From Candidatus Bathyarchaeota archaeon (lineage in GTDB: Archaea; Thermoproteota; Bathyarchaeia; TCS64), in assembly GCA_016934355.1 (NCBI GenBank), contig JAFGTA010000079.1:1-22757 (forward strand): a stretch of DNA of 22,757 nt, in the 5' to 3' direction. Within the stretch, counting starts at the first letter, position 1. Each line of letters opens with the position of its first letter. Shown here piece after piece: positions 1 to 7,305 of the stretch. The position numbers were made by a program, and so were the translations under genes. The notes under the pieces are model-generated. The model saw only the letters and a program-made list of their open reading frames with translations. It was not told the origin of the DNA and did no database searches.

Positions 1-1088
1 ACGATGAGGACGCCCAGGGTCGGCGACGAGCTGCTTGGTATCTCGGTGAAGTGGCTGATGACGTAGCTCAGGGTGAAGCCTAGTCCGGCCCCTATCACCC
101 CGCCCACCGCCCCCATGAGGAGGGCCTCAGTCATGAAGAGGCTGAGGATGTCCACGCCCTTGGCGCCTATGGCCTTCAAGGTGCCTATCTCCTTGGTGCG
201 CTCCATGACGCTCACCGTCATGGTGTTGATGATGCCGACGCCCGCGACGATGAGGCTGAGCCCGGCGATGCCTCCCAGCACGGCGTTCATGGTGTCCAGC
301 ACGCTGTTGAGGCTGTTCATGCTCATATCCATGGTCCAGACGCCGACGTACTCCAGCTTGTCCCTTATCCGTTCGGCTACGCCCGTGACCTGGCCTATCT
401 CCTCGGTGCAGAGCTTGATGAGGTGGATGACCCCGCCCGTGTCGTACATCTGCTCGAAGGCGCTCAGGGGGATGTACATGGCCGCGCCCGACCCGCCTCC
501 TATCCCGGACGACGAGTCCGTGATTACCCCGACTATCCTTAGGGTGTACTCGTGGCTCGCGCCGCCTCTCTGGTAGACCACCTTCAACCTGTCACCCACC
601 TCGTAGAGGGGCTCTTCGACTCCGAACGGCTGCACGAGGCTCTCGGTGACCACCGCTACTGCCTTATCGCTCCTGGTGAGGTACCTTCCGTCCACCAGCC
701 TCCAAGCGCCTGATATCCTGAAGTATGCGTCCGAGACGCCTGTGACGCTGGTGTAGTAGTACCGTCCCCTCGCCTTGTATGCGCAGGTCCCACCGAAGTT
801 CATGGGCGTCGCCTCCTGCACCCCGGGTATGGCCTGGATCAGCCGCAGGTCCCTCCAGTCCAGCTCCACGGGCGTCCTGAGCCCGCTGCTGCTTGGATAG
901 ACGTTGATCACGTTGGGGCCGAACCCCATGATCTGGCCTGTGATGTCCTGCCTCAGACCGTCTGTGACGCTGATGAGCCCCCCGACGGCGGCGCAGCCGA
1001 TGAGAATCCCCACGAGGTTCAACGCGAACCTCAGCTTCTTGTCGGTGCTGGTGCCGACGCTGATGCTGACGACATCCTGAATCCTCAA
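1..1088 (-). CDS. MacB/FtsX-family ABC transporter permease (second of tandem pair), C-terminus cut by window edge
   Basis: Membrane subunit of an ABC system of the MacB/LolC type. The frame stays open from the start to base 1, giving about 362 residues; the neighbouring paralogue has 392, so roughly the last 30 are missing. I chose TTG at 1088 because a GGAGGG motif lies just upstream and because this start aligns residue for residue with the paralogue's N-terminus up to the shared LRFALNLVGILIGCAAV / FRFALNLVGILIGCAAV segment (first membrane helix). An in-frame ATG at 1103 directly follows the upstream stop (TGAATG) and is the alternative. After the helix comes an extracellular MacB core, then the FtsX signature MTVSVMERTKEIGTLKAIGA before the last helices. 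It is the last gene seen in the operon and probably pairs with the permease before it. Family assignment is secure; substrate is unknown. Confidence 0.88.
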   Translation of the reverse strand, partial: MRIQDVVSISVGTSTDKKLRFALNLVGILIGCAAVGGLISVTDGLRQDITGQIMGFGPNVINVYPSSSGLRTPVELDWRDLRLIQAIPGVQEATPMNFGGTCAYKARGRYYYTSVTGVSDAYFRISGAWRLVDGRYLTRSDKAVAVVTESLVQPFGVEEPLYEVGDRLKVVYQRGGASHEYTLRIVGVITDSSSGIGGGSGAAMYIPLSAFEQMYDTGGVIHLIKLCTEEIGQVTGVAERIRDKLEYVGVWTMDMSMNSLNSVLDTMNAVLGGIAGLSLIVAGVGIINTMTVSVMERTKEIGTLKAIGAKGVDILSLFMTEALLMGAVGGVIGAGLGFTLSYVISHFTEIPSSSSPTLGVLI

Positions 1089-1103
1089 CCAAGCACCCTC
1101 CAT

Positions 1104-2282
1104 TCACTCATCGCGCAGCGCCTCCACAGGGTTAAGCTTCGAAGCCCTCCACGCTGGGTAGATGCCCGAGACCACGCAGGTGGCGACAGCGAACCCCACC
1201 ACGGTCAACCCTAGGCTAGTGGAAACCTCAGGCCCGAGCCCTATGAACCCGCCGATGACCGTGCTCAGCCCGAACCCGACCAACGCCCCCATCCCGCCCC
1301 CGATGACGCCGGTCACCACGGACTCGCCCAGGAACAGGAACAGCACGTCGCCGTTGGTCGCACCGATGGCCTTCATTGTGCCTATCTCCTTGGTGCGCTC
1401 CATGACGCTCACCGTCATCGTGTTGATTATGGTGACGCCCGCCACCAGCAGGCTGATGCCCGCTATCCCACCCAGCACCGCGTTGATGGTCACCATGATC
1501 TGGTTGACCTCCTCCATGATCATGTCCATCGAGTAGTAGCCCAGGCCGTCAAAGTCCTCTTCGATAACCTCCTTTATCTCCTCGACGTCCTCGATGGTCT
1601 CCGCCTTAAGGTCGACGGCCATGTAGCGCCCCTGCGTCCTGAAGACCTGCTCGTAGAAGCTCAGCGGCACGATCAGTATATCGTCTATACCCGTGTTGGC
1701 CACGCTAGCCGTCTTCTTCAGTATCCCGACGACCCTGACGGTGAACTCCGCCGCCTCGCCGTCCACCGTAGCCGTCAACCTGATCCTGTCCCCGACCCTG
1801 AACCTCTGCTCCTCGTCGACATACCACACGTTATAGCCCAGCATCGCCGTGGCGTCGTCGCTGCGCTCAAGGAGCCTGCCGTCCTCCACCTCGTTCTCGC
1901 CGCCGTGGACGATGAAATAGTTCCCGTCGACGCCGGCCAGCTGAATCCGCGTCACTCCCCCGCGATAATCGTAGGACGCCACGTGGCCAGCGTACACCGG
2001 TGCGGCTGCCTCGACGCCCGGGATTTTCTCGAGCCTGTTAAGGACACGCCAGTCGATGACTGTGAAGGCCTCGCTCCCGCCTCTCTCAGGGTAGACCTGT
2101 ATCGTGTTGGTGCCGAAGATGGCGATGTCGTCTACGATGCTCGCCTTCATCCCGCCGGTCATCGATATGATCCCGGTGACCGCGGCGCACCCGATGAGTA
2201 TGCCGACTAGGTTCAACGCGAACCTGAACTTGCGTTCACGCAGCCCCTCAACCGAGAGAAGCGCGAAGTCGAGGAAGTTCAA
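1104..2282 (-). CDS. MacB/FtsX-family ABC transporter permease (first of tandem pair)
   Basis: A complete 392-aa permease. One membrane helix at about residues 20-42 is followed by an extracellular MacB core domain (about 45-250) and three C-terminal helices (about 265-385). The FtsX hallmark MTVSVMERTKEIGTMKAIGA lies after the second helix. Start is TTG at 2282, 12 nt after the stop of the secreted-protein gene, with AGGGGAA upstream. It is clearly a paralogue of the next gene downstream; the two probably arose by tandem duplication and may form a heterodimer served by the single ATPase encoded upstream. In this family the complex usually does mechanotransmission or export of lipids, peptides or drugs rather than uptake. 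No substrate can be read from the sequence. Confidence 0.9.
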   Translation of the reverse strand: MNFLDFALLSVEGLRERKFRFALNLVGILIGCAAVTGIISMTGGMKASIVDDIAIFGTNTIQVYPERGGSEAFTVIDWRVLNRLEKIPGVEAAAPVYAGHVASYDYRGGVTRIQLAGVDGNYFIVHGGENEVEDGRLLERSDDATAMLGYNVWYVDEEQRFRVGDRIRLTATVDGEAAEFTVRVVGILKKTASVANTGIDDILIVPLSFYEQVFRTQGRYMAVDLKAETIEDVEEIKEVIEEDFDGLGYYSMDMIMEEVNQIMVTINAVLGGIAGISLLVAGVTIINTMTVSVMERTKEIGTMKAIGATNGDVLFLFLGESVVTGVIGGGMGALVGFGLSTVIGGFIGLGPEVSTSLGLTVVGFAVATCVVSGIYPAWRASKLNPVEALRDE

Positions 2283-2294
2283 CCGTGTTCCCCT

Positions 2295-3818
2295 TTAGCT
2301 TAGGCCAAGCAGGTTCTTTAACCATCCCCAGATCCCCGTGCTCTGGCTCGTGCTCTGTGAAGCCTGTACGGCTCCCGTGACCTCCACCGGGAGGCTGACC
2401 TCCTCCACGTGCTCCTGGTTCAGGTGGTCCCTGTACACGATCCTTATCGACAGCTCGTGGCTTCCCTGCTCCGCGTCAGACTCCACGCCGACGTCGAGGT
2501 CGAATGGTATCGGGCTGTCAGGGTCCACGGCGCCGATGTACTCCTCGCTGCCCCTCACCCGCCTGAAGACGCCGTCCGGCACGATCTCAAGGCTCACGAA
2601 GTCGACGCTGTCCGTCCCAATGAGAAGCAGGTCTGCTTCAAGCTCCGCCTCCCCTCCGCGGGCGACGCTCATTCCCGGCGCGTCCAGCAGCTGGAAGTCG
2701 ACCATGGGGTCGACGATGATAGTCAGCGTCTCGGTGAGTGACGCAGGCGCTCCCCGCGAGTTAGTGTAGCTTAGGGTCACCGTGACCGGGTACTGTCCCG
2801 CGGTTATGTCTCCACGCGCCAGCAGGCTGTACTCCGCGTCAACCGTCTCCCCGGCCTCCACGTCGCCAAGGTCTACCGTGGTTGGTGAGAGTGGTGACAG
2901 GCTGCCCGTAGCGTCCGGAGTCAGGTGAGCCATCACGCCGTAGGCATCGGCTCCGCTCACCTCAACAGTCATCAGGAGGGAGAACTCCGTGCCGGGCCTT
3001 ATTACCTCGCTAACATCCGCGCCCCTTATCGTGACCGTGGTTCTCTTGGAGGCTCTCTCTGAGTCGACGCTCAGCGGAAGCGTGAACGTCTGGTAGTAGC
3101 TGTCGTCCCCTGTGTTGGTGTAGCTGGCCGACGCGGTTAACCCATAGGCGCTCAGCGCTGCGCCCTGCAGGATCGACAGCGTGGGCGTCACCGTGAAGGA
3201 TTCGCCGGGCTCAAGCTCGTCTATGTAAGTCTGCCCGTTCTCCAGCACAGTTATCGTGGAGGCGGGGCTCGTCACGATCATCTCGATGCCGTGAAGTGTC
3301 TCACTGTAATGGTTCTCGAATGTGTACGTAGCGGTGGCCTCTGTTCCAGAGGTTACGCCGCTGCCCTCCGCGCCCCGATACATGATCTTAGGCGTGTAGC
3401 CCTGGTTCACGACCAGGCTTATGGGCACAGTGATAGCCGTGTCCTGCGCCGCCCCGAACCGCCTGTAGACCAGGTTCAGGGTGAGCGTGTAGGCGCCCAG
3501 CGCCGTGCTCTGGTCGACGAACAGGGTGGGCTCGACCTTCTTGGTCTTGCCTTTCCCGATCTCGCTTATCACGGAGTGGGCGTCTGTTAGTATAGTCAGG
3601 CCGGGGGTCGAGGAGGTAATGAATGCCTCGACGTCGAAGACGTTATAGTCGCCCGTGTTGTGGAGTACAAGCTTGAAGCTGTTCTCCTGGCCCGCCGCCA
3701 TGTAGATGTCCTCTGTACTGACCTGTATGATGGCAGCGTCGGCTGCCATTGCGGGGAGAACACCTGATGAGATGATGGCGGCTACAAGGATTGGTATGAG
3801 CAAGGCCCTCTGCTTCAC
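2295..3818 (-). CDS. Secreted multi-repeat beta-sandwich protein of the ABC operon (COG1361/CARDB/NEW3-like)
   Basis: I start this protein at GTG 3818, giving 507 aa. That GTG overlaps the ATPase stop as GTGA and sits 6 nt after a GAGGTG Shine-Dalgarno; GTG at 3827 would only add three residues before a normal signal peptide. The N-terminus is a classic Sec signal (MKQ, hydrophobic core, cleavage near AMA-ADA at about residues 25-28). The rest is four repeats of about 110 residues, each with a gly/pro turn motif and alternating beta pattern, as in CARDB/NEW3-type domains of archaeal COG1361 proteins. No clear membrane anchor follows; the last residues are a short hydrophobic GIWGWLKNLLGLS tail. 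Its place between ATPase and permease genes suggests an extracellular partner of the transporter. Function is inferred from context only. Confidence 0.8.
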   Translation of the reverse strand: MKQRALLIPILVAAIISSGVLPAMAADAAIIQVSTEDIYMAAGQENSFKLVLHNTGDYNVFDVEAFITSSTPGLTILTDAHSVISEIGKGKTKKVEPTLFVDQSTALGAYTLTLNLVYRRFGAAQDTAITVPISLVVNQGYTPKIMYRGAEGSGVTSGTEATATYTFENHYSETLHGIEMIVTSPASTITVLENGQTYIDELEPGESFTVTPTLSILQGAALSAYGLTASASYTNTGDDSYYQTFTLPLSVDSERASKRTTVTIRGADVSEVIRPGTEFSLLMTVEVSGADAYGVMAHLTPDATGSLSPLSPTTVDLGDVEAGETVDAEYSLLARGDITAGQYPVTVTLSYTNSRGAPASLTETLTIIVDPMVDFQLLDAPGMSVARGGEAELEADLLLIGTDSVDFVSLEIVPDGVFRRVRGSEEYIGAVDPDSPIPFDLDVGVESDAEQGSHELSIRIVYRDHLNQEHVEEVSLPVEVTGAVQASQSTSQSTGIWGWLKNLLGLS

Positions 3819-4504
3819 AGGAGGCACCTCTTGTCGTCGACTATCAACCCGTCCCTGAACTGGATGATCCTATCCGTCTCGGCCCCCACCTCGGCGTCGT
3901 GGGTGATCATCACACACGTGGTGCCGCTCTCCTTGTTCAGCGTCCTCAGAAGGTGCATGATCTCGTCCCCCGTCTTCGAGTCCAGGTTCCCCGTAAGCTC
4001 GTCGCAGAGAAGCAGAGGAGGATCGTTGGCTAGTGCCCGGGCAATCGCCACGCGCTGCTGCTCGCCTCCGCTGAGCTGGCTAGGCTTGTGATCACGTCGG
4101 TCCCCCAGGTCCACAAGCTCCAGCAGCTCCCGTGCCCGCCTCTGCCGCTGAGCCTTACCTACTCCCTGGATGGCGAGGGGCAGCTCCACGTTGCCCTGCG
4201 CGTCCATCCGGGGGATGAGGTTAAAGAACTGGAAGATGAAGCCGATCTGCTTGTTCCTGAGGTCCGCTAGCTGGTTATCGTTTAGCCCTGAAAGGTCGAC
4301 GCCGTTGACATAGACCTCGCCCTCTGTGGGGCGGTCCAGCGCCCCCACCATGTTGAGCAGCGTACTCTTGCCGCTGCCGCTGGGACCCATTATAGCTGTG
4401 AACTCCCCGGGCTCGACCACCATGTCCAGGCCCTTAAGAACCTTCAGGGGCCTCCCGCCCTGATCGTAGACCTTGACGAGGCCCCGTGTCTCTATTATGC
4501 TCAA
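3815..4504 (-). CDS. ABC transporter ATP-binding protein, MacB/LolD type
   Basis: A cytoplasmic ATPase of 229 aa that powers the neighbouring permeases. Walker A is GPSGSGKST (40-48), the Q-loop Gln is about 92, the signature is LSGGEQQ (144-150), Walker B ends LLLCDE with Glu169, and the switch His is about 202. The segment QIGFIFQFFNLIPRMDAQGN is typical of the LolD/MacB branch. The usual DEPTGNLD is DELTGNLD here, a mild variant. Start is TTG at 4504, 5 nt after GGAGGGG, and it overlaps the stop of a 43-aa upstream ORF as TTGA. The stop overlaps the next start as GTGA, so translation of the first three genes looks coupled. Confidence 0.95.
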   Translation of the reverse strand: MSIIETRGLVKVYDQGGRPLKVLKGLDMVVEPGEFTAIMGPSGSGKSTLLNMVGALDRPTEGEVYVNGVDLSGLNDNQLADLRNKQIGFIFQFFNLIPRMDAQGNVELPLAIQGVGKAQRQRRARELLELVDLGDRRDHKPSQLSGGEQQRVAIARALANDPPLLLCDELTGNLDSKTGDEIMHLLRTLNKESGTTCVMITHDAEVGAETDRIIQFRDGLIVDDKRCLL

Positions 4505-4632
4505 ATGTACCCCTCCATCGCTGGCTTCGGTTTGAGGCTGGCGTTCATGACTTGGCTTAGTGCCCTGAGCGCCTTCTTAAGGGCTGTGGGCTCAGCCTCC
4601 GTCTTCTCCACCCTCTTCTCACGTTGAGTCAT
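4501..4632 (-). CDS. Small ORF (43 aa) leading the ABC operon, function unknown
   Basis: ATG at 4632 opens a 43-aa frame, lysine- and glutamate-rich, beginning MTQREKRVEKTEAEPTALKK and ending in AMEGYI. Its TGA overlaps the TTG start of the ATPase gene by 4 nt (TTGA), and the ATPase Shine-Dalgarno lies inside it, the pattern expected for translational coupling. A TATA-like TTTAAAA lies about 30 nt upstream, putting the transcript start within about 5-10 nt of the ATG, so it would be translated from an almost leaderless mRNA; there is no Shine-Dalgarno. It could be a small charged partner protein or a leader peptide. No family is recognised. The main doubt is whether it is translated at all. 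Confidence 0.55.
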   Translation of the reverse strand: MTQREKRVEKTEAEPTALKKALRALSQVMNASLKPKPAMEGYI

Positions 4633-4660
4633 CTTGTTGAGGGGTGAATCCCCGGTTTCC

Positions 4661-4667
4661 TTTTAAA
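4661..4667 (-). promoter_or_regulatory. TATA box for the ABC operon
   Basis: On the minus strand the motif TTTAAAA, in an A-rich context, sits about 30 nt before the ATG at 4632. The predicted transcript start is therefore near 4638, giving a very short leader. Confidence 0.5.
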
Positions 4668-4675
4668 CGGTTTTT

Positions 4676-4740
4676 CAGGTTTACTACAGAATCTATACAG
4701 AATCTCTTCCAAGTGGACATGTAGTATAGTTTAAAACCTG
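4676..4740. promoter_or_regulatory. Divergent control region with 11-bp direct repeat and dyad, candidate operator
   Basis: Between the ABC operon and the divergent regulator gene there is an exact direct repeat TACAGAATCT at 4685-4694 and 4696-4705 (period 11, one helical turn). It is flanked by CAGGTTTACTAC (4676-4687) and, inverted, GTAGT followed by AAACCTG (4721-4740). The plus-strand TATA box AGTTTAAAAC (4729-4738) lies inside the right arm. The adjacent winged-helix protein is the obvious candidate binder; that link is inference. Confidence 0.45.
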
Positions 4741-4774
4741 CTCGCCATGAGTATCCGTAAGCTGGGGTCTCTAC

Positions 4775-5098
4775 TTGTCCTCAAGGAACCGCGTCCTTAA
4801 ACACATGCTACAGTGGCTGATAGCAGGCAGCAGGGGCGGGCCAAACAGGGCGAAGATCATCGCCTCGATAAAGGAGGAGCCCATGAACGCCAACCAGCTG
4901 TGCGACGTCCTTGAGGTGGACTACAGGACGGTGCGTCACCACCTGGACATACTGGAGAAGAACGGGCTGGTGACGAGCATGGGGAAGCGGTACGGTAAGA
5001 TGTACTTCGTTGCCCCCGAGCTGGAGGACGCTTGGAGCGATTTTGTAGAGATTTGGAACAGAATTGGAAAAACGGATAATAACGGTGGTGAGGTGTAG
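4775..5098 (+). CDS. ArsR-like winged-helix transcriptional regulator
   Basis: A 107-aa DNA-binding protein. The segment from about residue 25 to 85 is a winged helix: helix 2 QLCDVLEVDYRTVRHHLDI, recognition region DYRTVRHHLDILEKNG, and wing GLVTSMGKRYGKMYFVAPE. This is the archaeal ArsR-like type with no cysteine metal motif, so it is unlikely to be a metal sensor. Start is TTG at 4775 (an in-frame ATG at 4805 would remove helix 1). A TATA box at 4729-4738 predicts a transcript start near 4760. It is divergent from the ABC operon and is followed after 7 nt by a small membrane protein gene; the pair probably senses membrane or envelope state and controls the ABC operon. Confidence 0.8.
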   Translation: MSSRNRVLKHMLQWLIAGSRGGPNRAKIIASIKEEPMNANQLCDVLEVDYRTVRHHLDILEKNGLVTSMGKRYGKMYFVAPELEDAWSDFVEIWNRIGKTDNNGGEV

Positions 5099-5105
5099 GG
5101 TGCAG

Positions 5106-5588
5106 ATGAACAGGAAACAGCAGGTGGCCGTCGCTATCATGGCGGTCTACCTGATCCTCAGCGTCCAGAGCAGCCTGGACAGCCTATGGGTGAGCGAGGA
5201 AGAGATACTGGTGCGGTTCCTAGACGACAAGAGGATATCGGTTGACCCGAACCTAGAGGACCTCGACTACGAGAACCTGCGTGTCATCAGCGGGCAGCTC
5301 GCAGCCTACATCCGGGGCAAGACCATCATCTCGGCCGTGAACGTGGTGCTGCTTGTGTACCTGTTCGCGTCGTACCTCGACATGTACAGGCAGACCAAGG
5401 CTGGGTTCACACTCGGCCTTGTGTTCCTGTCGGGGGCGCTGCTCAGCTACAGTCTCTTCACGAACCCCGTGCTGCTGACGATTTCGGGTGGCACGGAGGG
5501 CGTCAGGATAGTACGTTACTTCAACTTCCTGCCGGACCTGTTCACGACAGTCGCGGGCACCATACTCATCTACCTGAGCAGGCAGTAG
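5106..5588 (+). CDS. Small integral membrane protein, function unknown
   Basis: A 160-aa protein with about four hydrophobic helices: near residues 7-24, 70-90, 96-117 and 137-156. The region between helices 1 and 2 (about 25-68) is acidic and probably outside the membrane. ATG at 5106 is preceded by a GGTGAGGTG stretch overlapping the end of the regulator gene; an upstream in-frame ATG at 5064 lies inside that gene and would add a polar stretch before the first helix, so I reject it. ArsR-like regulator plus membrane protein pairs are frequent in archaea, and the membrane partner may transmit a signal to the regulator. No known family is recognised. Confidence 0.75.
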   Translation: MNRKQQVAVAIMAVYLILSVQSSLDSLWVSEEEILVRFLDDKRISVDPNLEDLDYENLRVISGQLAAYIRGKTIISAVNVVLLVYLFASYLDMYRQTKAGFTLGLVFLSGALLSYSLFTNPVLLTISGGTEGVRIVRYFNFLPDLFTTVAGTILIYLSRQ

Positions 5589-5650
5589 CTCATAGTAGTC
5601 TTCCTTCAACTGTATTGGGCACCGTTTTCGATGCGTTATCCCCGTCACAG

Positions 5651-5670
5651 GTAATTTTGAAATTTTTTTC
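5651..5670 (+). terminator. T-rich archaeal-type terminator
   Basis: A run of seven T (5663-5669) preceded by ATTTTGAAA, about 65-80 nt after the membrane protein stop. Archaeal termination mainly needs such T tracts; no hairpin is present. Confidence 0.4.
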
Positions 5671-5692
5671 TGCACCGTTTGACGAGTAGATG

Positions 5693-6085
5693 CTAAATTC
5701 TGATGGTCTCTATGTCTAGCCCTTCTAACTCTGGGTCTCTCCCTACAACAAGCGTCGACCCCGTAGTCTGCGCGGTGGCGACGGCATAGGCGTCGGCGAG
5801 GCTCATGGGGTGGAGGCTCTTGAGCACAGCAGCCTGCCTCCATAACCCGTCGTTCGTCACCGGCACAATCCTGACGCCATATGCCTTTAGGTTCCTCGTC
5901 TTCTCCTCAGCCACGTCGGGGCTAACCCTGTGGAGTATGTAGTAGAGCTCGGTGAGGTTGACGATGTTCATGTAGGCCCTGACTGTGCCCTCTCTGGTCC
6001 TCTCAAGCAGGCCCTGGACTTTCGTGTCTCCGGGCTCCCCCTTGTAGAAGGTCAGCAGCGGCTCCGTGTCGAAGACTATACTCAG
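5693..6085 (-). CDS. vapC: VapC-type PIN-domain ribonuclease toxin
   Basis: An endoribonuclease toxin of type II toxin-antitoxin systems. The frame extends upstream of the internal ATG at 5971 to a likely CTG start at 6085, giving 130 aa that begin MSIVFDTEPLLTFYKGEPG. All four PIN acidic residues are then present: Asp6 (FDT), Glu46 (NLTELYY), Asp98 (SLADAYAVA) and Asp117 (GRDPE). Starting at 5971 would lose Asp6 and the first beta strand. The CTG overlaps the antitoxin stop (CTGA), with GAGGAG 7 nt upstream. No ATG, GTG or TTG lies between the CTG and the upstream in-frame stop. A frameshift or decayed start is the alternative, but the length and intact active site argue for a working gene. 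Confidence 0.85.
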   Translation of the reverse strand: MSIVFDTEPLLTFYKGEPGDTKVQGLLERTREGTVRAYMNIVNLTELYYILHRVSPDVAEEKTRNLKAYGVRIVPVTNDGLWRQAAVLKSLHPMSLADAYAVATAQTTGSTLVVGRDPELEGLDIETIRI

Positions 6086-6339
6086 GGCGTCTCTCCTCGG
6101 AGCCTTCTGTCTCGGGTTTCGTCCAGCTCCCTTGACTCGCTGAGAAGCTCTTGGGCCGTCTTAGGTCCCAGTAGGTGCCTCAGCGAGCCTCGCTCCTCGC
6201 TGGGCTGTGGGAGGGGCTTGAAGAGTATTCCCTCGGGGGTTGCCTCTACGATGGCCTTGTCTCTTAAGCCGTACTTGTCGCGGAGGTCCTTGGGGATGGT
6301 GGCCTGACCCTTGCTAGTAATGCTGACTATCTGGGTCAT
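6082..6339 (-). CDS. vapB: VapB-type AbrB/SpoVT antitoxin
   Basis: An 85-aa antitoxin. The N-terminal AbrB swapped-hairpin domain is clear in residues 1-45: VSITSKGQATIPKDLRDKYG, then AIVEATPEGILFKPL. The C-terminal part (45-85) is charged and helical, the usual toxin-binding tail. ATG at 6339 lies about 10 nt after the predicted transcript start. The stop overlaps the VapC start, so antitoxin is made first. An inverted repeat covers the ATG itself and suggests autorepression, as is common in such pairs. Confidence 0.88.
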   Translation of the reverse strand: MTQIVSITSKGQATIPKDLRDKYGLRDKAIVEATPEGILFKPLPQPSEERGSLRHLLGPKTAQELLSESRELDETRDRRLRGETP

Positions 6340-6382
6340 ACTTTATAATCAAGTATTACTCTATCGATAGGTATTAATAAGG
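6338..6382 (-). promoter_or_regulatory. vapBC promoter with two dyads
   Basis: Minus-strand TATA-like CTTATTAATACC lies at 6371-6382. Just downstream is a perfect 10-bp palindrome CTATCGATAG (6361-6370), then an inverted repeat ATACTT-N7-AAGTAT (6338-6356) that covers the predicted transcript start and the ATG. Such placement fits autoregulation by VapB or the VapBC complex. Confidence 0.5.
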
Positions 6383-6431
6383 GTTGGTGGGGACCGTCTC
6401 TCGGATGGAGCTTATCACCGTGTGGGCTGGT

Positions 6432-7256
6432 CTACTCTGGGTTCATATAGGTGACTAGTTCTACGGCGGCTCGCTTCATATGGGGGGTGCCCCCCGCCTC
6501 GCGGAGTACCTTCATGAGGAGGTCTGGGTCCTTCACTGAGACGCCTCCGCAGTAGTCCACGCCCCTCTTGAAGAGAGGGTCCGGCGCTATGCTCACCGTC
6601 GGGCCGACGACCGCCGTCTTCTTTGCGTCTGCGGCGAGCTCCAGTAGCCTGTCGAGGGTTCCGTTGGCGAGGGTGCTGCCCGTGATGAGGACCACATCGG
6701 ACTGGGGGATCACCTCCTCACAGGCTGTGTCGGGTAGGACTCCTTCGGGTCTGGGGCTGCCTCGCTCCAGTATGTGGAGCCGCTTGGACCGTTCCCGGAG
6801 GGGCTGTACGAAGGGCTTTATCATCCCCACCATGGCTACGGTGTCACTTGCTTCGACTTCAAGGACTTCTATTAGATTGCCTCTGAAGACGGGGTAGTCT
6901 TCGCTGTGCTGCCCGATGTGTCTCTGGCTGAGGGCGTTCAGGGATACCACGCCGATTATGCGTTCGAAGAGGTTCCACGACTCTGTGAGGTCGAGGAGGT
7001 CACGCAGCGGTTGCTCTGTAAGGCTGCCGGCTCTGTCCAGGATGTCACAGCAGTCTGGGCTGGTCTCCTGGACCAGACTGTGGCATACGCCTGCATTGCC
7101 GTCGCTGAGCTTGACTCCGGTGTAGCCCAATCCGAGGACGATGCTCTCGGCGCGCAACAGGTCTGGGTCTGTCGTCTTCTCGGCGATGGCTCTGGCTTCC
7201 CTGAGGATCGTCATGGGGTAATTACCACTTGTGGAGTATTCATGTTTAATCCTCAT
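6432..7256 (-). CDS. DUF4213/DUF364 domain protein (putative heavy-metal-chelation family)
   Basis: A 274-aa cytoplasmic protein. The N-terminal part (about 15-110) matches the enolase-like DUF4213 domain, with VLGLGYTGVKLSDGNAGVCH. The rest matches DUF364: VAMVGMIKPFVQPLRERSKR (nucleotide-binding-like loop), VLITGSTLANGTLDRLLELA and a near-C-terminal GGV motif. Family members are annotated as putative metal- or ligand-binding proteins, and the biochemical role is not established. ATG at 7256 gives the longest form; ATG at 7214 (MTILREARAI) removes a non-homologous-looking 14-residue tail and lies about 30 nt after an ATTAAAC motif, so it may be the true start. Neighbours give no clear functional clue. 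Confidence 0.75.
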   Translation of the reverse strand: MRIKHEYSTSGNYPMTILREARAIAEKTTDPDLLRAESIVLGLGYTGVKLSDGNAGVCHSLVQETSPDCCDILDRAGSLTEQPLRDLLDLTESWNLFERIIGVVSLNALSQRHIGQHSEDYPVFRGNLIEVLEVEASDTVAMVGMIKPFVQPLRERSKRLHILERGSPRPEGVLPDTACEEVIPQSDVVLITGSTLANGTLDRLLELAADAKKTAVVGPTVSIAPDPLFKRGVDYCGGVSVKDPDLLMKVLREAGGTPHMKRAAVELVTYMNPE

Positions 7257-7305
7257 TGTAATAGGTGGTTAGGCACGGGGTACCAACTTGTGGGGAATTT
7301 AATTT

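Noticed and set aside
73..576. 167-aa plus-strand frame opposite the first permease
   Set aside because: Antisense to the FtsX permease; Met/Ser/Pro-rich translation typical of reverse-strand artefacts.
5619..5680. Repeat GCACCGTTT at 5619 and 5672
   Set aside because: Nine bases with irregular context; could be chance, no third copy or symmetry.
5253..5843. 196-aa minus-strand frame across the membrane protein gene and vapC end
   Set aside because: Overlaps two supported genes and has an Arg/Gln/His-rich shadow composition.
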